A DNA stretch of 64,000 nucleotides from Pectobacterium actinidiae (GCF_000803315.1 NZ_JRMH01000001.1:2914001-2978000), one strand, 5' to 3'. Numbered from the stretch's first letter, positions 27,509 to 36,961 are shown. Numbers and translations are program-made. The notes: generated from the sequence alone by a model not told the origin.

Positions 27509-29080
27509 ATGACAATAATGTTAATGGCAAACCGGTTATCGGCAATAACAACCGGCAGTAGCAATGGAATAGTGGTAAGGGGTCGCAAACTTTTCAGCCT
27601 AAGTGCATTGGTGCTGGCGCTCAGCGGTTGCGCCGTCACCAGTGACCCCATCACCAAGGCTGAAAGTGTGCAACGCAGCCAGCAGGATCGGATAACGATG
27701 TTCAGTCAGCAGGAGCCGGTCACCGCGCCTATTGGCCTGTATGATGCGATGGCTCGGGCGCTGAAATATAATCTCGAATCACGCTTAAAGGTGATGGAAA
27801 ATGCCCTGGCCCAACAACAGTTGGAACTGGCTCGTTATGACATGCTGCCAAAACTCGCAGCATCCGCTGGCTACGTCGGGCGTAATAACATCAGCGCCTC
27901 CAGTAGCCGTAGCGTCGAAACAGGACGGACTTCCCTTGAACCATCCACCTCACAAGACCGCGATCGTGATGTGGCTGATTTGACCATGGTGTGGAATGTG
28001 CTCGACTTTGGTGTCAGCTATGTCACAGCGAAACAGAAATCAGATCAACGTTGGATTGCCGAAGAGCGCAAACGCAAAGTGGTTCACACCATTCTGCAAG
28101 ATGTCCGTTCAGCGTACTGGCGTGCAGTAGCTGCCGAACGATTGCTAGGTCAGATCGACGGATTGATCGCACGGGTGAACCAGGCGCGTGACGCCAGCGA
28201 GCGTATGACAATGCAGCAGGTCGGCGATCCTATTGAGGCACTGAGCTATCGACGAGCGCTAATCGATGCCACCCGTCAGTTGGAAGAACAACGTCGGGCG
28301 CTCTCCCTGGCCAAGACTGAGCTTGCCACCTTAATGAACCTGCCACTGGATACGCCGTACAAATTGGCACTGCCCAGCAGCAGCGAACAGATCGTGCCAC
28401 AGTTGAACGTGGATGAAAAAACGCTGGAAGAAGCCGCGTTGGTGAGCCGTCCCGAACTGCGTGAGCAGGATTATCAGGTGCGCATTCATGCCGCTGAAAC
28501 CCGTAAGGCGCTACTGCGTATGTTACCGGGTATTGAATTGAGTGCTGGCGGTCATTACGACAGTAACTCCTTTTTGGTCAACAACAGTTGGGCAGATGTC
28601 GGGGTCAAAGCCACCTGGAACCTGTTTAACCTGATATCAGGCCCTGCGGCACGTAAGGCGGCAGAGGCCAACGAACAGGTCGCGGAAGTGCAGCGCCAGG
28701 CTATGTCGTTAGCCATTATGGCGCAGCTATATGTGGCTCGCGCCAACTACAACGAGGCGCTACGCCAGTATAAAACCAGCGCAGAGCTGCATGATTTGGA
28801 TGGACAAATCGCCCAACAGTTGAGAAATCGCTATCAGGCCAACAGCATTGGCGAGTTACAACTGATTCAAGGAGAGCTGAATGCGCTGAACGCCGACCTG
28901 CGTCAGGATCTGGCCTATGCGGAACTGCGTAACAGCTATGGACAGATTATTTCTAGCGTTGGGTTGGACTTGTTACCTAAGACCCTGCCATCCGACAAGC
29001 TGGTCGATATCAGTCAGGCATTGCGTCAGTCCGAAAGTGACTGGCAGCAAGGTAAGATCAGTACCCTGCAATCGTTCTAA
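27509..29080 (+). CDS. TolC-family outer-membrane efflux lipoprotein
   Basis: A 523-residue outer-membrane channel subunit. I chose ATG 27509, preceded by AGAAGG and 31 bases after the giant gene's stop. Residues about 25-43 form a lipoprotein signal (LFSLSALVLALSGC) with lipobox LSGC, so the mature N-terminal cysteine should be acylated as in the NodT/OprM group. Long amphipathic helices with repeated ARY/ALAQ patterns (VMENALAQQQLELARYDML; AELHDLDGQIAQQLRNRYQ) mark the two OEP halves. The start of the longer open frame at 27437 overlaps the giant gene and lacks support. Its place directly after the giant gene makes it the likely exit duct. Confidence 0.88.
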   Translation: MTIMLMANRLSAITTGSSNGIVVRGRKLFSLSALVLALSGCAVTSDPITKAESVQRSQQDRITMFSQQEPVTAPIGLYDAMARALKYNLESRLKVMENALAQQQLELARYDMLPKLAASAGYVGRNNISASSSRSVETGRTSLEPSTSQDRDRDVADLTMVWNVLDFGVSYVTAKQKSDQRWIAEERKRKVVHTILQDVRSAYWRAVAAERLLGQIDGLIARVNQARDASERMTMQQVGDPIEALSYRRALIDATRQLEEQRRALSLAKTELATLMNLPLDTPYKLALPSSSEQIVPQLNVDEKTLEEAALVSRPELREQDYQVRIHAAETRKALLRMLPGIELSAGGHYDSNSFLVNNSWADVGVKATWNLFNLISGPAARKAAEANEQVAEVQRQAMSLAIMAQLYVARANYNEALRQYKTSAELHDLDGQIAQQLRNRYQANSIGELQLIQGELNALNADLRQDLAYAELRNSYGQIISSVGLDLLPKTLPSDKLVDISQALRQSESDWQQGKISTLQSF

Positions 29081-29087
29081 CACCGCC

Positions 29088-29114
29088 GCCCTGATGCCTG
29101 CCATCAGGGCTATT
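29088..29114 (+). terminator. Stem-loop after the TolC-family gene
   Basis: Perfect 9-bp arms GCCCTGATG (29088-29096) and CATCAGGGC (29102-29110) followed by TATTT. The U-run is short but the position, seven bases after the stop, supports termination. Confidence 0.7.
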
Positions 29115-29380
29115 TCCCCCTGTAGCTTCACACCTGGATAGCCTGAAATACCATTTTTCTCGGCTCGCCATGCTCTTCCCTTCCCTCTCGTGATTATGAC
29201 TATCGTGCAGTCCAAAAATAACGCGATGTTATCTCACGGTTCGTAGCGATGCAGTGCGAAATAAACGGTAATAAATTCAAATGAAAGAATATAAAAAATG
29301 CAGAGATTTCTGCTTTTTAAGTAATATACTTCGCGATATTTTCCACCATATATAGAAGCGATACAGAGAGTAAGAGTGTC

Positions 29381-29863
29381 ATGAAATCAATCAGAAACGT
29401 AGTGAGTGCCGTTGGTTTGTCTGCTTTTATGGTGACTGGCTACGTGCAAGCCTCAAGTTTACAGGATTCCCTTTCCAGCGCGGTGAGCCAATTAGGTCAG
29501 AACAATTCTTCATCTGGAGGATTGAGCGGATTGACGGGGTTGCTCAATGGTGGCAATCAGACGCTGAGTGCCGGCAATATGAACAACGCCGCAGGGATTC
29601 TGCAATATTGCGTGAAGCAGAAGCTGGTTTCCGCAACCAATACAGAAAATATCAAGAATCAGTTATTGGATAAGCTGGGGCTGACTTCCCAGCAAGAAAA
29701 ACAGCAGCAGCCTGACTATACCCAAGGATTAGCCGGTCTCCTGAATACCCGCGATGGACAACAGTTGAACCTGAATAATATTGGTAATACCCCATTGGCT
29801 GAAAAGGTGAAAACCAAAGCTTGCGATATCGTCTTGAAACAAGGTGTGAAATTTATTTCCTGA
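29381..29863 (+). CDS. yjjA: DUF2501 (YjjA-type) secreted protein
   Basis: 160 residues with a Sec signal peptide (SAVGLSAFMVTGYVQA, cleavage after residue 24), then a Gly/Ser/Gln-rich stretch (SSSGGLSGLTGLLNGGNQTL). The conserved DUF2501 core follows (NAAGILQYCVKQKLVS, LLDKLGL) with a C-terminal KACDIVLKQGVKFIS. Two cysteines could form one disulfide. Length and pattern match E. coli YjjA, whose function is unknown. It is a single-gene unit bounded by the hairpin at 29088 and its own terminator. Confidence 0.85.
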   Translation: MKSIRNVVSAVGLSAFMVTGYVQASSLQDSLSSAVSQLGQNNSSSGGLSGLTGLLNGGNQTLSAGNMNNAAGILQYCVKQKLVSATNTENIKNQLLDKLGLTSQQEKQQQPDYTQGLAGLLNTRDGQQLNLNNIGNTPLAEKVKTKACDIVLKQGVKFIS

Positions 29864-29872
29864 TATTCTTAG

Positions 29873-29900
29873 GGGCTAATTAATTAGCCCTTATTGTTTA
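29873..29900 (+). terminator. Terminator after yjjA-like gene
   Basis: Palindromic arms GGGCTAAT (29873-29880) and ATTAGCCC (29883-29890), then a T-rich tail. Ten bases after the stop. Confidence 0.75.
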
Positions 29901-29993
29901 TTTGTATTACTCGCAACCCTATCTGATACCTCCGATTTACCACAACAATTGAAATTACAACCAGCCTGAAATATGCAATCTAATATCAAACCA

Positions 29994-30312
29994 TTAGCGG
30001 ACGATCCCAGCCAGTGTGGTTTCCCCAACTAAGCGGTGCCAGGCAGCGTCAACGTCGTCAGGAATATCAACATGTCCAATGAATCCTGCGCCTTTCGCAC
30101 CATAGCCATTGGTATCATTTCTTAGCCGCCTCACTTCTCCCAGAATCATCGAAATATAACGTTCCCGTTCCCAAATGCCACAAAGTTGCTCACCGGTTAT
30201 GATGGGCCCGTTACCCGATATGACGATTCGAGGTTTGAAAACAGGCCAGTTAATAAAGCGGCAGTTAATTCTTTTTGCTTCCCGCTTTGCACGAAAGATT
30301 CAAAGGTTCTGC
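29994..30312 (-). pseudogene. Remnant of an unrecognised gene, 3' end
   Basis: The minus strand is open from about 30312 to TAA at 29994 and reads like real protein (PRIVISGNGPIITGEQLCGI, then WERERYISMILGEVRRLRND, ending WHRLVGETTLAGIVR). There is no start codon or ribosome site. An overlapping minus frame (30367 downward) reads MNHSLSVQTAILIQDPLMQR and FESFVQSGKQKELTAALLTG before stopping, so the two pieces may be one gene split by a frameshift near 30240. I do not recognise the family. Confidence 0.4.
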
Positions 30313-30662
30313 GCTGCATAAGAGGATCCTGAATCAGGATGGCCGTTTGCACAGATAATGAATGATTCATCAGTAAATCACGAGAAAACGTGGCGTTCTG
30401 GCCACAATTACCTAAGTGAGCGGCTCCCTGAATTCAATACCGCTTATCACCCGCCGGGGATGTCGTTCTCGGGAAGCGGGCCATAATGCCCAGTATCATC
30501 AGTTGCGGCGCGAAAAGAAAACGCGCTATCATGGCCGCGGCTATTCACTTTTACATCTTTTGATTTTCATCTTCGCTGAATTTTTTCAGCGCGAATTTCT
30601 CTGTCTGCTCTCAACGCCGCACGCGATACCGAGCAGACATCATGATGTGAAAGGCCCTTTCT
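30313..30662 (+). promoter_or_regulatory. Leader of the LepA-like gene with two hairpins
   Basis: No supported gene. Two perfect stem-loops stand close to the start codon: CGCTGAA/TTCAGCG at 30574-30591 (loop TTTT), and GTCTGCTC/GAGCAGAC at 30603-30638 (20-base loop). The second ends 24 bases before the ATG. The rest is the fringe of the gene remnant. Confidence 0.5.
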
Positions 30663-32462
30663 ATGTGTACACCTCAGATTCGTAATTTCTGCATTATTGC
30701 CCATGTCGATCATGGCAAATCCACCCTCGCCGACCGCTTTATCGAACTGACCGCAACCGTCGCCCAACGAGACATGCGCGAACTGCTGCTGGATTCGATG
30801 GAGATAGAACGGGAACGCGGCATCACCATCAAGTTGCAAACCGTGCGCATGCGCTATCAGGATGAGAACGGTCAGCCATATCAGTTCAATCTGGTCGATA
30901 CGCCGGGGCACGTCGATTTTTCAGCGGAAGTCTCCCGCAGTCTCGCCGCCTGCGACGGCGCTATTCTACTGATTGACGCCACGCAGGGCGTTCAGGCACA
31001 GACGATCGCCAATCTCAATCTTGCCCAACAACAGGGGCTGACCATCCTGCCGGTTCTGAATAAAATCGACAGCCCACAGGCTAACGTGGCGCAGGTGATG
31101 CAGCAGTTAGCGGGTATTGCCGCTCTGGATATCAGCACCGTGCTGGTTGTTTCTGCTAAAACCGGTGAGGGCGTGGCCGAGGTACTAAACGCGATTGCCC
31201 ACCATTTCCCCGCCCCCCGAGGGCTCGCCGATGCCCCGGTGCGTGCGCTGGTTTTTGATTCACATTACGATCCCTATCAGGGTGTCATCATGCATGTGCG
31301 CGTAGTGGATGGCCGTATCCAAGCAGGTTCAACGTTGCGTTTCATGTCATCAGACACGCACGTTGAGGTCACCGAAACCGGTGCTTTTTTCCCGCATCGG
31401 CAACCTTGCGCGGCCTTGGAAAACGGTGAGGTCGGTTACCTTGCTGCTGGCCTGAAAGATGCCGCCGCGATCCGGGTCGGTGATACGCTGACGTTAGCCG
31501 CTCGCCCCGCGACAGAACCAGTTGCACGCTATCAGGACATGAAGCCGATGGTGTTTTCTGGCCTCTATCCCGATGCGGATGACGATCTGAAAGGCTTGCG
31601 TAACGCCATGAATAAGCTGTCGCTTAACGATGCGGCGCTACACATGATCCCTGATGTTTCCGCCTCGCTGGGCGCAGGTTTTCGCTGTGGTTTTCTTGGG
31701 ATGTTGCATATGGATATCGTTCGTGAACGGCTCAAGCGTGAATATGGCATCTCCGTGATCGCCACCGCGCCCAGCGTGGAATATCGCGTCACGCTACACA
31801 ACGGCCAATGCCTGACGATCGATAATCCGGCATATTTCCCCCGCGAGGACGTACTGGACTTCGTCGAAGAACCCTATGTTATCTGCACCATTAACACACC
31901 GGATGCCTACGTTGGCGCGTTGATGGAGTACAGCGCCTCGCGTCGTGGGGAATTTATCGACATGCTCTATCTCGATAACGGTAGCGTGACATTACACTGG
32001 GATCTGCCGCTCAACGAGATGATCTTCGGCTTTTTTGATGCCCTAAAATCACTCACGCAAGGCTATGCCACACTGGATTATGCGCCATCTCGCTACCGGC
32101 GTTCCGATTTAGTGCGCTGCGACATCTATCTCGATAGTCAGCTGATCGATGCCTTTTCCTTCATTATTGCCCGTCATAAGGCATGGGCGCGGGCAACCGA
32201 GATCGTGAAAGCGTTGAAATACGTGATTCCGCGCAAGCTGTACCCTGTTCCAGCTCAGGCCAAAGTCGGTAATCGCGTTATCGCGCGCGAAGACATTCCC
32301 CCGCTGCGTAAAAGTGCGTTGGCACAGGGTTTTCAGGGCAGCCTGTCGCAAAAGCAGCGTCTGATTCGCAAACAGCGGGAAAATAAAAAGCATAACGTTG
32401 GGTTCTCCAAACGAGACATTCCCCGCGAAGCATTTATGGCCATTCTGGCGATTGATGCCTAG
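30663..32462 (+). CDS. LepA/EF4-like translational GTPase, divergent paralogue
   Basis: A 599-residue GTPase of the elongation factor 4 family, which acts on the ribosome in initiation and elongation. Standard GTPase motifs are all present: G1 AHVDHGKST (residues 13-21), RERGITIK, DTPGH, NKID, SAKTG. The EF4-specific regions are visible too (KLSLNDAALHMIPDVSASLG, GFRCGFLGMLHMDIVRERL, and C-terminal AQGFQGSLSQKQRLIRKQRE). It differs from E. coli LepA at many positions: the tail lacks the basic GKDNK end, and the switch region has LQTV for AQSV. Housekeeping lepA normally precedes lepB; here the neighbours are unrelated, so this is probably a second copy. It has its own leader and terminator. 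Confidence 0.85.
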   Translation: MCTPQIRNFCIIAHVDHGKSTLADRFIELTATVAQRDMRELLLDSMEIERERGITIKLQTVRMRYQDENGQPYQFNLVDTPGHVDFSAEVSRSLAACDGAILLIDATQGVQAQTIANLNLAQQQGLTILPVLNKIDSPQANVAQVMQQLAGIAALDISTVLVVSAKTGEGVAEVLNAIAHHFPAPRGLADAPVRALVFDSHYDPYQGVIMHVRVVDGRIQAGSTLRFMSSDTHVEVTETGAFFPHRQPCAALENGEVGYLAAGLKDAAAIRVGDTLTLAARPATEPVARYQDMKPMVFSGLYPDADDDLKGLRNAMNKLSLNDAALHMIPDVSASLGAGFRCGFLGMLHMDIVRERLKREYGISVIATAPSVEYRVTLHNGQCLTIDNPAYFPREDVLDFVEEPYVICTINTPDAYVGALMEYSASRRGEFIDMLYLDNGSVTLHWDLPLNEMIFGFFDALKSLTQGYATLDYAPSRYRRSDLVRCDIYLDSQLIDAFSFIIARHKAWARATEIVKALKYVIPRKLYPVPAQAKVGNRVIAREDIPPLRKSALAQGFQGSLSQKQRLIRKQRENKKHNVGFSKRDIPREAFMAILAIDA

Positions 32463-32513
32463 ATAGTTATTCATGGAGGAAACGGTTCTTCACGGAGAAA
32501 ATACGGCGGTGGA

Positions 32514-32543
32514 CGGATAGGGCGAAAGCGCTATCCGCCCTTT
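32514..32543 (+). terminator. Terminator after the LepA-like gene
   Basis: Arms CGGATAG (32514-32520) and CTATCCG (32531-32537), then CCCTTTCG. Moderate U-run. Confidence 0.6.
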
Positions 32544-32666
32544 CGTCCCCCCAGTGAATGTTCCCCTGCGGCCAACAAAGGGCAGTATCTTTTATACTGC
32601 CGATAATTTATCCTCTTCGGCCTTTTGTCATTGACCCATAAATAAGAAAAGTAAGAGCCTGCACCT

Positions 32667-34166
32667 ATGATCTCATCACCCGACGCAACGCCGACGCCGG
32701 TTCAATCAGCCACGTCAACACTTGCAGCCTTACGCTCGCCCTCGCTGCTGATGCGCGAGATTTTGGCGGGCACCATCACCGCGCTGGCGCTTATCCCAGA
32801 AGTGATTTCGTTTTCCATCATCGCGGGCGTAGACCCGAAAGTCAGCCTGATTGCCTCTATTGTCTTGTGCTTCACGATGTCCTTCCTTGGCGGCAGACCC
32901 GCGATGGTTACTGCGGCGGCAGGTGCCGTGGCGCTGGTGATCGGCCCGATGGTACATGCGCACGGCGTGGCCTATATTCTGCCTGCGGTCATCATGGCGG
33001 GACTTATCCAGATTCTGTTTGGGCTGGCTGGGCTAGCGAGAATGATGCGCTACATTCCCCGTTCGGTGATGATCGGTTTCGTGAATGCGCTGGGCATCCT
33101 GATTTTTGCCGCGCAGGTGCCACATGTTTATGGGCAATCCTCGCTCGTCTGGCTGTTGTTCGCGCTGACAATCGCGATTGTGCTGCTGTTACCTTACGTG
33201 GTGAAAAGCATTCCCGCGCCGCTGGTTGCCATTGTGACGGTGACCGCGATTGCCATATTTACCGGCATCACGGTGCCTAACGTCGGCGATGCTGGCCCAA
33301 TGCAGCCCGGATTGCCAGGTTTCACCCAGTGGCTGGTGCCGTTCAATCTTGCAACGTTACACATCATCTGGCCAACCGCGCTGAGTATCGCCTTTGTTGG
33401 GCTGATGGAATCACTGTTAACCGCCAAACTGGTAGACGACATCACGGATACTCCATCCAGTAAGCGCCGCGAATGCTGGGGCTTGGGCGTTTCCAATATC
33501 TTCGCTGGGTTTTACGGCGGCATTGCCGGGTGTGCGATGATCGGGCAGACCGTGGTCAACGTGGAATTGGGTAAAGCGCGCACGCGCCTCTCCACCCTTG
33601 CCGCCGCGCTGGTGCTGTTGCTGCTAGTGACTGGGCTGAGTGAAATCATGGCAAAGATTCCGATGGTGGTGCTGGCGGGCATTATGATGATCGTCGCGCT
33701 GAAAACCATGAATTGGCATAGCCTGCACCCGAGCACGCTGAAGCGTATGCCACTGTCGGAAACGCTGGTGGTCATCGTGACGGTTATTGCGACCGTCTCG
33801 ACGGGGAACCTCGCTATTGGCGTGGCGGGCGGCGTGATCTTTGCCATCCTGCTGTTCGCACGCCGCGTGGCGCACGTCATTCGCGCGGAGCGTCAGGTCA
33901 GCGAAGACGGACAGTCGGTGCACTACACGGTACGCGGGCCACTGTTCTTTGGCAGTAGCAACGATCTCTTCGAACACTTCCTCTATGCGCAGGATCCGCA
34001 GAACGTCACCATTGATCTGACGCACGCCCAAATCTGGGATGCCTCCAGCGTGGCGGCGCTCGACGCAATCGAAACCCGCTATCATCGCTACGACGCGAAG
34101 GTCACTATCATCGGGCTGGATACGCATAGCACCAAAATCCACCAGCGCCTGTCAGGGCATCTCTGA
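32667..34166 (+). CDS. SulP-family anion transporter with STAS domain
   Basis: 499 residues. An N-terminal SLC26/SulP membrane domain covers roughly residues 30-400: LLMREILAGTITALALIPEV, then FLGGRPAMVTAAAGAVALVI, then MIGFVNALGILIFAAQVP. A short C-terminal STAS domain ends at 499 (VTIDLTHAQIWDASSVAALD). SulP proteins move sulfate, bicarbonate or dicarboxylates; the substrate cannot be read here. It stands as a single gene. Its 3' end overlaps the convergent peptide-transport ATPase gene by 15 bases, so the transcripts are complementary at their ends. Confidence 0.88.
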   Translation: MISSPDATPTPVQSATSTLAALRSPSLLMREILAGTITALALIPEVISFSIIAGVDPKVSLIASIVLCFTMSFLGGRPAMVTAAAGAVALVIGPMVHAHGVAYILPAVIMAGLIQILFGLAGLARMMRYIPRSVMIGFVNALGILIFAAQVPHVYGQSSLVWLLFALTIAIVLLLPYVVKSIPAPLVAIVTVTAIAIFTGITVPNVGDAGPMQPGLPGFTQWLVPFNLATLHIIWPTALSIAFVGLMESLLTAKLVDDITDTPSSKRRECWGLGVSNIFAGFYGGIAGCAMIGQTVVNVELGKARTRLSTLAAALVLLLLVTGLSEIMAKIPMVVLAGIMMIVALKTMNWHSLHPSTLKRMPLSETLVVIVTVIATVSTGNLAIGVAGGVIFAILLFARRVAHVIRAERQVSEDGQSVHYTVRGPLFFGSSNDLFEHFLYAQDPQNVTIDLTHAQIWDASSVAALDAIETRYHRYDAKVTIIGLDTHSTKIHQRLSGHL

Positions 34167-35102
34167 TCGGGTACAGGCGACGCGGTGTTCCGCATTGATC
34201 CAATATTCTTGTGTTGGATGTATGCGGCATCGTGCCGGCGTGCCAGGTGCCGGTTCGTCAAACTGACACCCACTCTCCTGGCCTTGCTGTGCGTCCACCT
34301 GAACCGCTCGCTTTAACCGTGGATGCGCGGGCGGAATTGAAGCCAACAGGAAACGCGTATACGGATGACGCGCCTGTGAAAATAGCGTCGCCGCAGGCGC
34401 TTCTTCAACAATGCGCCCGCGATACATCACGCCAATACGGTCAGCAATATGGTGTACCACGCTCAGATCGTGCGCGATAAACAAATACGCCAGCCCCTGC
34501 TCCCGCTGTAATGCCAAAAGCAGATTCAGAATTTGCGACTGGATAGAGACATCCAGCGCCGAAACGGGCTCATCGCACACGATCAGTTTCGGTTCCAGCA
34601 CCAGTGCGCGGGCAATCCCGATACGCTGACGCTGCCCGCCGGAAAACTCGTGTGGAAAGCGTCCGGCATCCGCAGCGGTAAACCCGACGCGGGTCAGCAT
34701 CTTGATCACCTGCGCCTTGCGCCATTGGCTATCGCGTATGCCGTGGATAATCAGCGGTTCTTCAATGCTGTACCCGACGCTGCGCTTGGGATCGAGCGAG
34801 GAGAGCGGGTCCTGAAAGATCATCTGCATGTCGCGCCGCAGTTGTCGTAACTGCTCTGCATTCTGCTTCAGGAGATCGTGACCGGCAAAGTGCAGCTCCC
34901 CGGCATTCGCGGGCGTTAGCCCTAAAATACTGCGCCCCGTGGTGCTTTTGCCGCTGCCCGATTCCCCCACCAGCGCATACGTTTCACCGGGGGAGATATG
35001 GAAACTGACATCATCGAGCGCTACCAGCGTTTTTTTGCGCCATCCCTGCCCGACCCGAAAGGTTTTACGCAGGTTTTTCACCCGTAATAACGGTTCGATC
35101 AT
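34152..35102 (-). CDS. Peptide ABC transporter ATPase (DppF/OppF-type)
   Basis: 316-residue nucleotide-binding subunit: Walker A GESGSGKST (near 48-56), Q-loop [10 protein letters not shown], signature FSGGQRQRIGIARAL, Walker B LIVCDEPVSALD, and the oligopeptide C-terminal extension with zinc or Fe-S-type cysteines (GCQFDEPAPGTPARCRI). It is the last gene of a five-gene transporter operon (binding protein, two permeases, DppD-like, DppF-like) and its start overlaps the DppD-like stop by four bases. Confidence 0.9.
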   Translation of the reverse strand: MIEPLLRVKNLRKTFRVGQGWRKKTLVALDDVSFHISPGETYALVGESGSGKSTTGRSILGLTPANAGELHFAGHDLLKQNAEQLRQLRRDMQMIFQDPLSSLDPKRSVGYSIEEPLIIHGIRDSQWRKAQVIKMLTRVGFTAADAGRFPHEFSGGQRQRIGIARALVLEPKLIVCDEPVSALDVSIQSQILNLLLALQREQGLAYLFIAHDLSVVHHIADRIGVMYRGRIVEEAPAATLFSQARHPYTRFLLASIPPAHPRLKRAVQVDAQQGQESGCQFDEPAPGTPARCRIHPTQEYWINAEHRVACTRSEMP

Positions 35103-36100
35103 ACGGCACTCCCGAGACTATCCGCTTTCCAGCAGCGTACGCGATGGCCCGACCCGTCAGCCACGGAAAGCTCGGGGGGAGACTGGTGACAACGTTCATC
35201 CGCCAGCGGGCAGCGCGGAGCAAAACCACAGCCGGTGGGCGGATGAGACAACGGTGGAACACTGCCGGTTATCTCCGGCAGCTCGCTTTTACGCGGCGCA
35301 TCGAGGTTAGGTACCGCCCGCAGCAGCGCCTGCGTGTAAGGATGACGTGCGTTATCAAACAGCGTGAACACATCCGCCTGCTCCACCACTTCCCCCAGAT
35401 ACATCACGATCACGCGCTGACACATCTGCGCCACCACCGACAGATCGTGCGTAATCAGTACGATACCCATGTCGGTTTCGGCTTTTAATTTATCCAACAG
35501 CGAAAGAATCTGCGCCTGAATGGTGACGTCGAGCGCCGTTGTCGGTTCATCGGCAATCAGCAATCCCGGTCCGCAGGCGATGGCGATAGCAATCATCACT
35601 CGCTGGCGCATCCCGCCAGATAGCCGATGCGGATAGCTCACGGCACAGGCGGCCGGATCGGGCATCCCCACCTGGGTTAGCAGTTCATGTACCCGTGCTT
35701 TCCGTGCCTGACGCGATAGCGTGGTGTGCTGCCGCAGGCTTTCATCGATCTGTTCACCCACGGTATAGACGGGATTAAGGCTAGAGAGCGGATCCTGAAA
35801 AATCATAGCTAATGCATTACCACGCAGGCGTCGCCGTGCCTCATCCGACAGCGACAGCAGCGGCTGGCCGTTCAGGCTGGCCTCACCGCCAACCCGGCTA
35901 GCGCGCGCAGGCAACAACCCCATCAGCGCATCGGCCGTGACGCTTTTGCCACAGCCAGATTCACCAATGATGCCCAGCGTCTCACGCGGGTTCACGTCAA
36001 AAGAAACCCCACGGACAGGGTGTAAGAGGCCAGATGGCGCGGCAAACGTGACTCTCAGGTCTTTGACAGACAGTAGCGGCGTTTCACTCATCATATTCAC
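35099..36100 (-). CDS. Peptide ABC transporter ATPase (DppD/OppD-type)
   Basis: 333 residues: Walker [24 protein letters not shown], signature [15 protein letters not shown], Walker [19 protein letters not shown], and the C-terminal oligopeptide/dipeptide domain with [15 protein letters not shown] cysteine motif. Pairs with the DppF-like ATPase as a heterodimer. Its start overlaps the permease stop by four bases, so the operon is tightly coupled. Confidence 0.9.
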   Translation of the reverse strand: MNMMSETPLLSVKDLRVTFAAPSGLLHPVRGVSFDVNPRETLGIIGESGCGKSVTADALMGLLPARASRVGGEASLNGQPLLSLSDEARRRLRGNALAMIFQDPLSSLNPVYTVGEQIDESLRQHTTLSRQARKARVHELLTQVGMPDPAACAVSYPHRLSGGMRQRVMIAIAIACGPGLLIADEPTTALDVTIQAQILSLLDKLKAETDMGIVLITHDLSVVAQMCQRVIVMYLGEVVEQADVFTLFDNARHPYTQALLRAVPNLDAPRKSELPEITGSVPPLSHPPTGCGFAPRCPLADERCHQSPPELSVADGSGHRVRCWKADSLGSAV

Positions 36101-36960
36101 TTTGGTGTCGTGACCGCTTTCAGCAGACGGGAAACCCGGCGTGAGAGCGGCTTAAGCGTAGGGTCGGAGATATCGCGCAGGCCGTCTCCAATCATATTCA
36201 GAGACAAGATCAAGAGCACAATGGCCATACCGGGGAAAAAGGTCATCCACCAGGAGGTAAAAATCACTTTTTTCCCCTCCAGCAATAAATTACCAAGGCT
36301 GGGCGTCGGTGCAGGGATCCCCGAACCTAAAAAGCTCAGCGCGGCCTCGGTGAGAATCGCGACCGAGAAGATCCACGACACTTGAACGATCAGCGGCGAT
36401 ACCACGTTGGGCAAAATGTGCAGCCAGATGATCCGGCGACTCTTTGCCCCCTGTGCACGCAGCGCCTCGATGTAATTTTTCTCCTTGATCACCAGCGCCG
36501 CCGCACGCATCACACGCGCCACCGACGGCACATAGACCAGCGACAGCGCCAGTACGACATTCGCGGGGTTCGGACCAAGAATACCGACGATGGAAATGGC
36601 CAGCAGCAGAGAAGGAAAGGCAAACAGCCCGTCACAAATCCGCATGATGACCACGTCCAGCAGGCGATACCAGACACATAGCAGGCCGATTAACGTGCCA
36701 ATCGCGCCCGAAATCAGCGCGACCGCGCCCCCAACGGACAACGAGATCTGGATCGCAATCGCAACCCGCACAAACACATCGCGGCCAAAATTATCGGTGC
36801 CAAACCAGTGTTGCCATGTCGGTGCGGACAGCCGTTCCAGAGGGTTTAAGGCATAGGGATCGTAAGGGCTGAGAAACGCGCCCCCTACCGCGACAACAAG
36901 AATAAGCAGCAGGATAGCGATGCCCGTTGTCAGGAGTTGATTGGCAAACAGCGCTTTCAT
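36097..36960 (-). CDS. Peptide ABC transporter permease (DppC-type)
   Basis: 287 residues from ATG 36960, chosen for the GAAGGAG site just upstream; the longer frame to 37005 overlaps the DppB-like gene. Six predicted helices, with the N-terminal cytoplasmic/periplasmic pattern LSPYDPYALNPLERLSAP and HWFGTDNFGRDVFVRV typical of DppC. The EAA coupling loop is EALRAQGAKSRRIIWLHILP. One base separates it from the upstream permease stop. Confidence 0.9.
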   Translation of the reverse strand: MKALFANQLLTTGIAILLLILVVAVGGAFLSPYDPYALNPLERLSAPTWQHWFGTDNFGRDVFVRVAIAIQISLSVGGAVALISGAIGTLIGLLCVWYRLLDVVIMRICDGLFAFPSLLLAISIVGILGPNPANVVLALSLVYVPSVARVMRAAALVIKEKNYIEALRAQGAKSRRIIWLHILPNVVSPLIVQVSWIFSVAILTEAALSFLGSGIPAPTPSLGNLLLEGKKVIFTSWWMTFFPGMAIVLLILSLNMIGDGLRDISDPTLKPLSRRVSRLLKAVTTPK

Positions 36961-36961
36961 G

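Noticed and set aside
12158..29080. Classical RTX type I secretion system
   Set aside because: No HlyB-type ATPase gene and no GGxGxDxxx repeats in the cargo.
30416..30685. 89-codon plus-strand frame in the LepA leader
   Set aside because: Runs into the LepA-like gene in another frame, lacks a ribosome site and crosses both hairpins.
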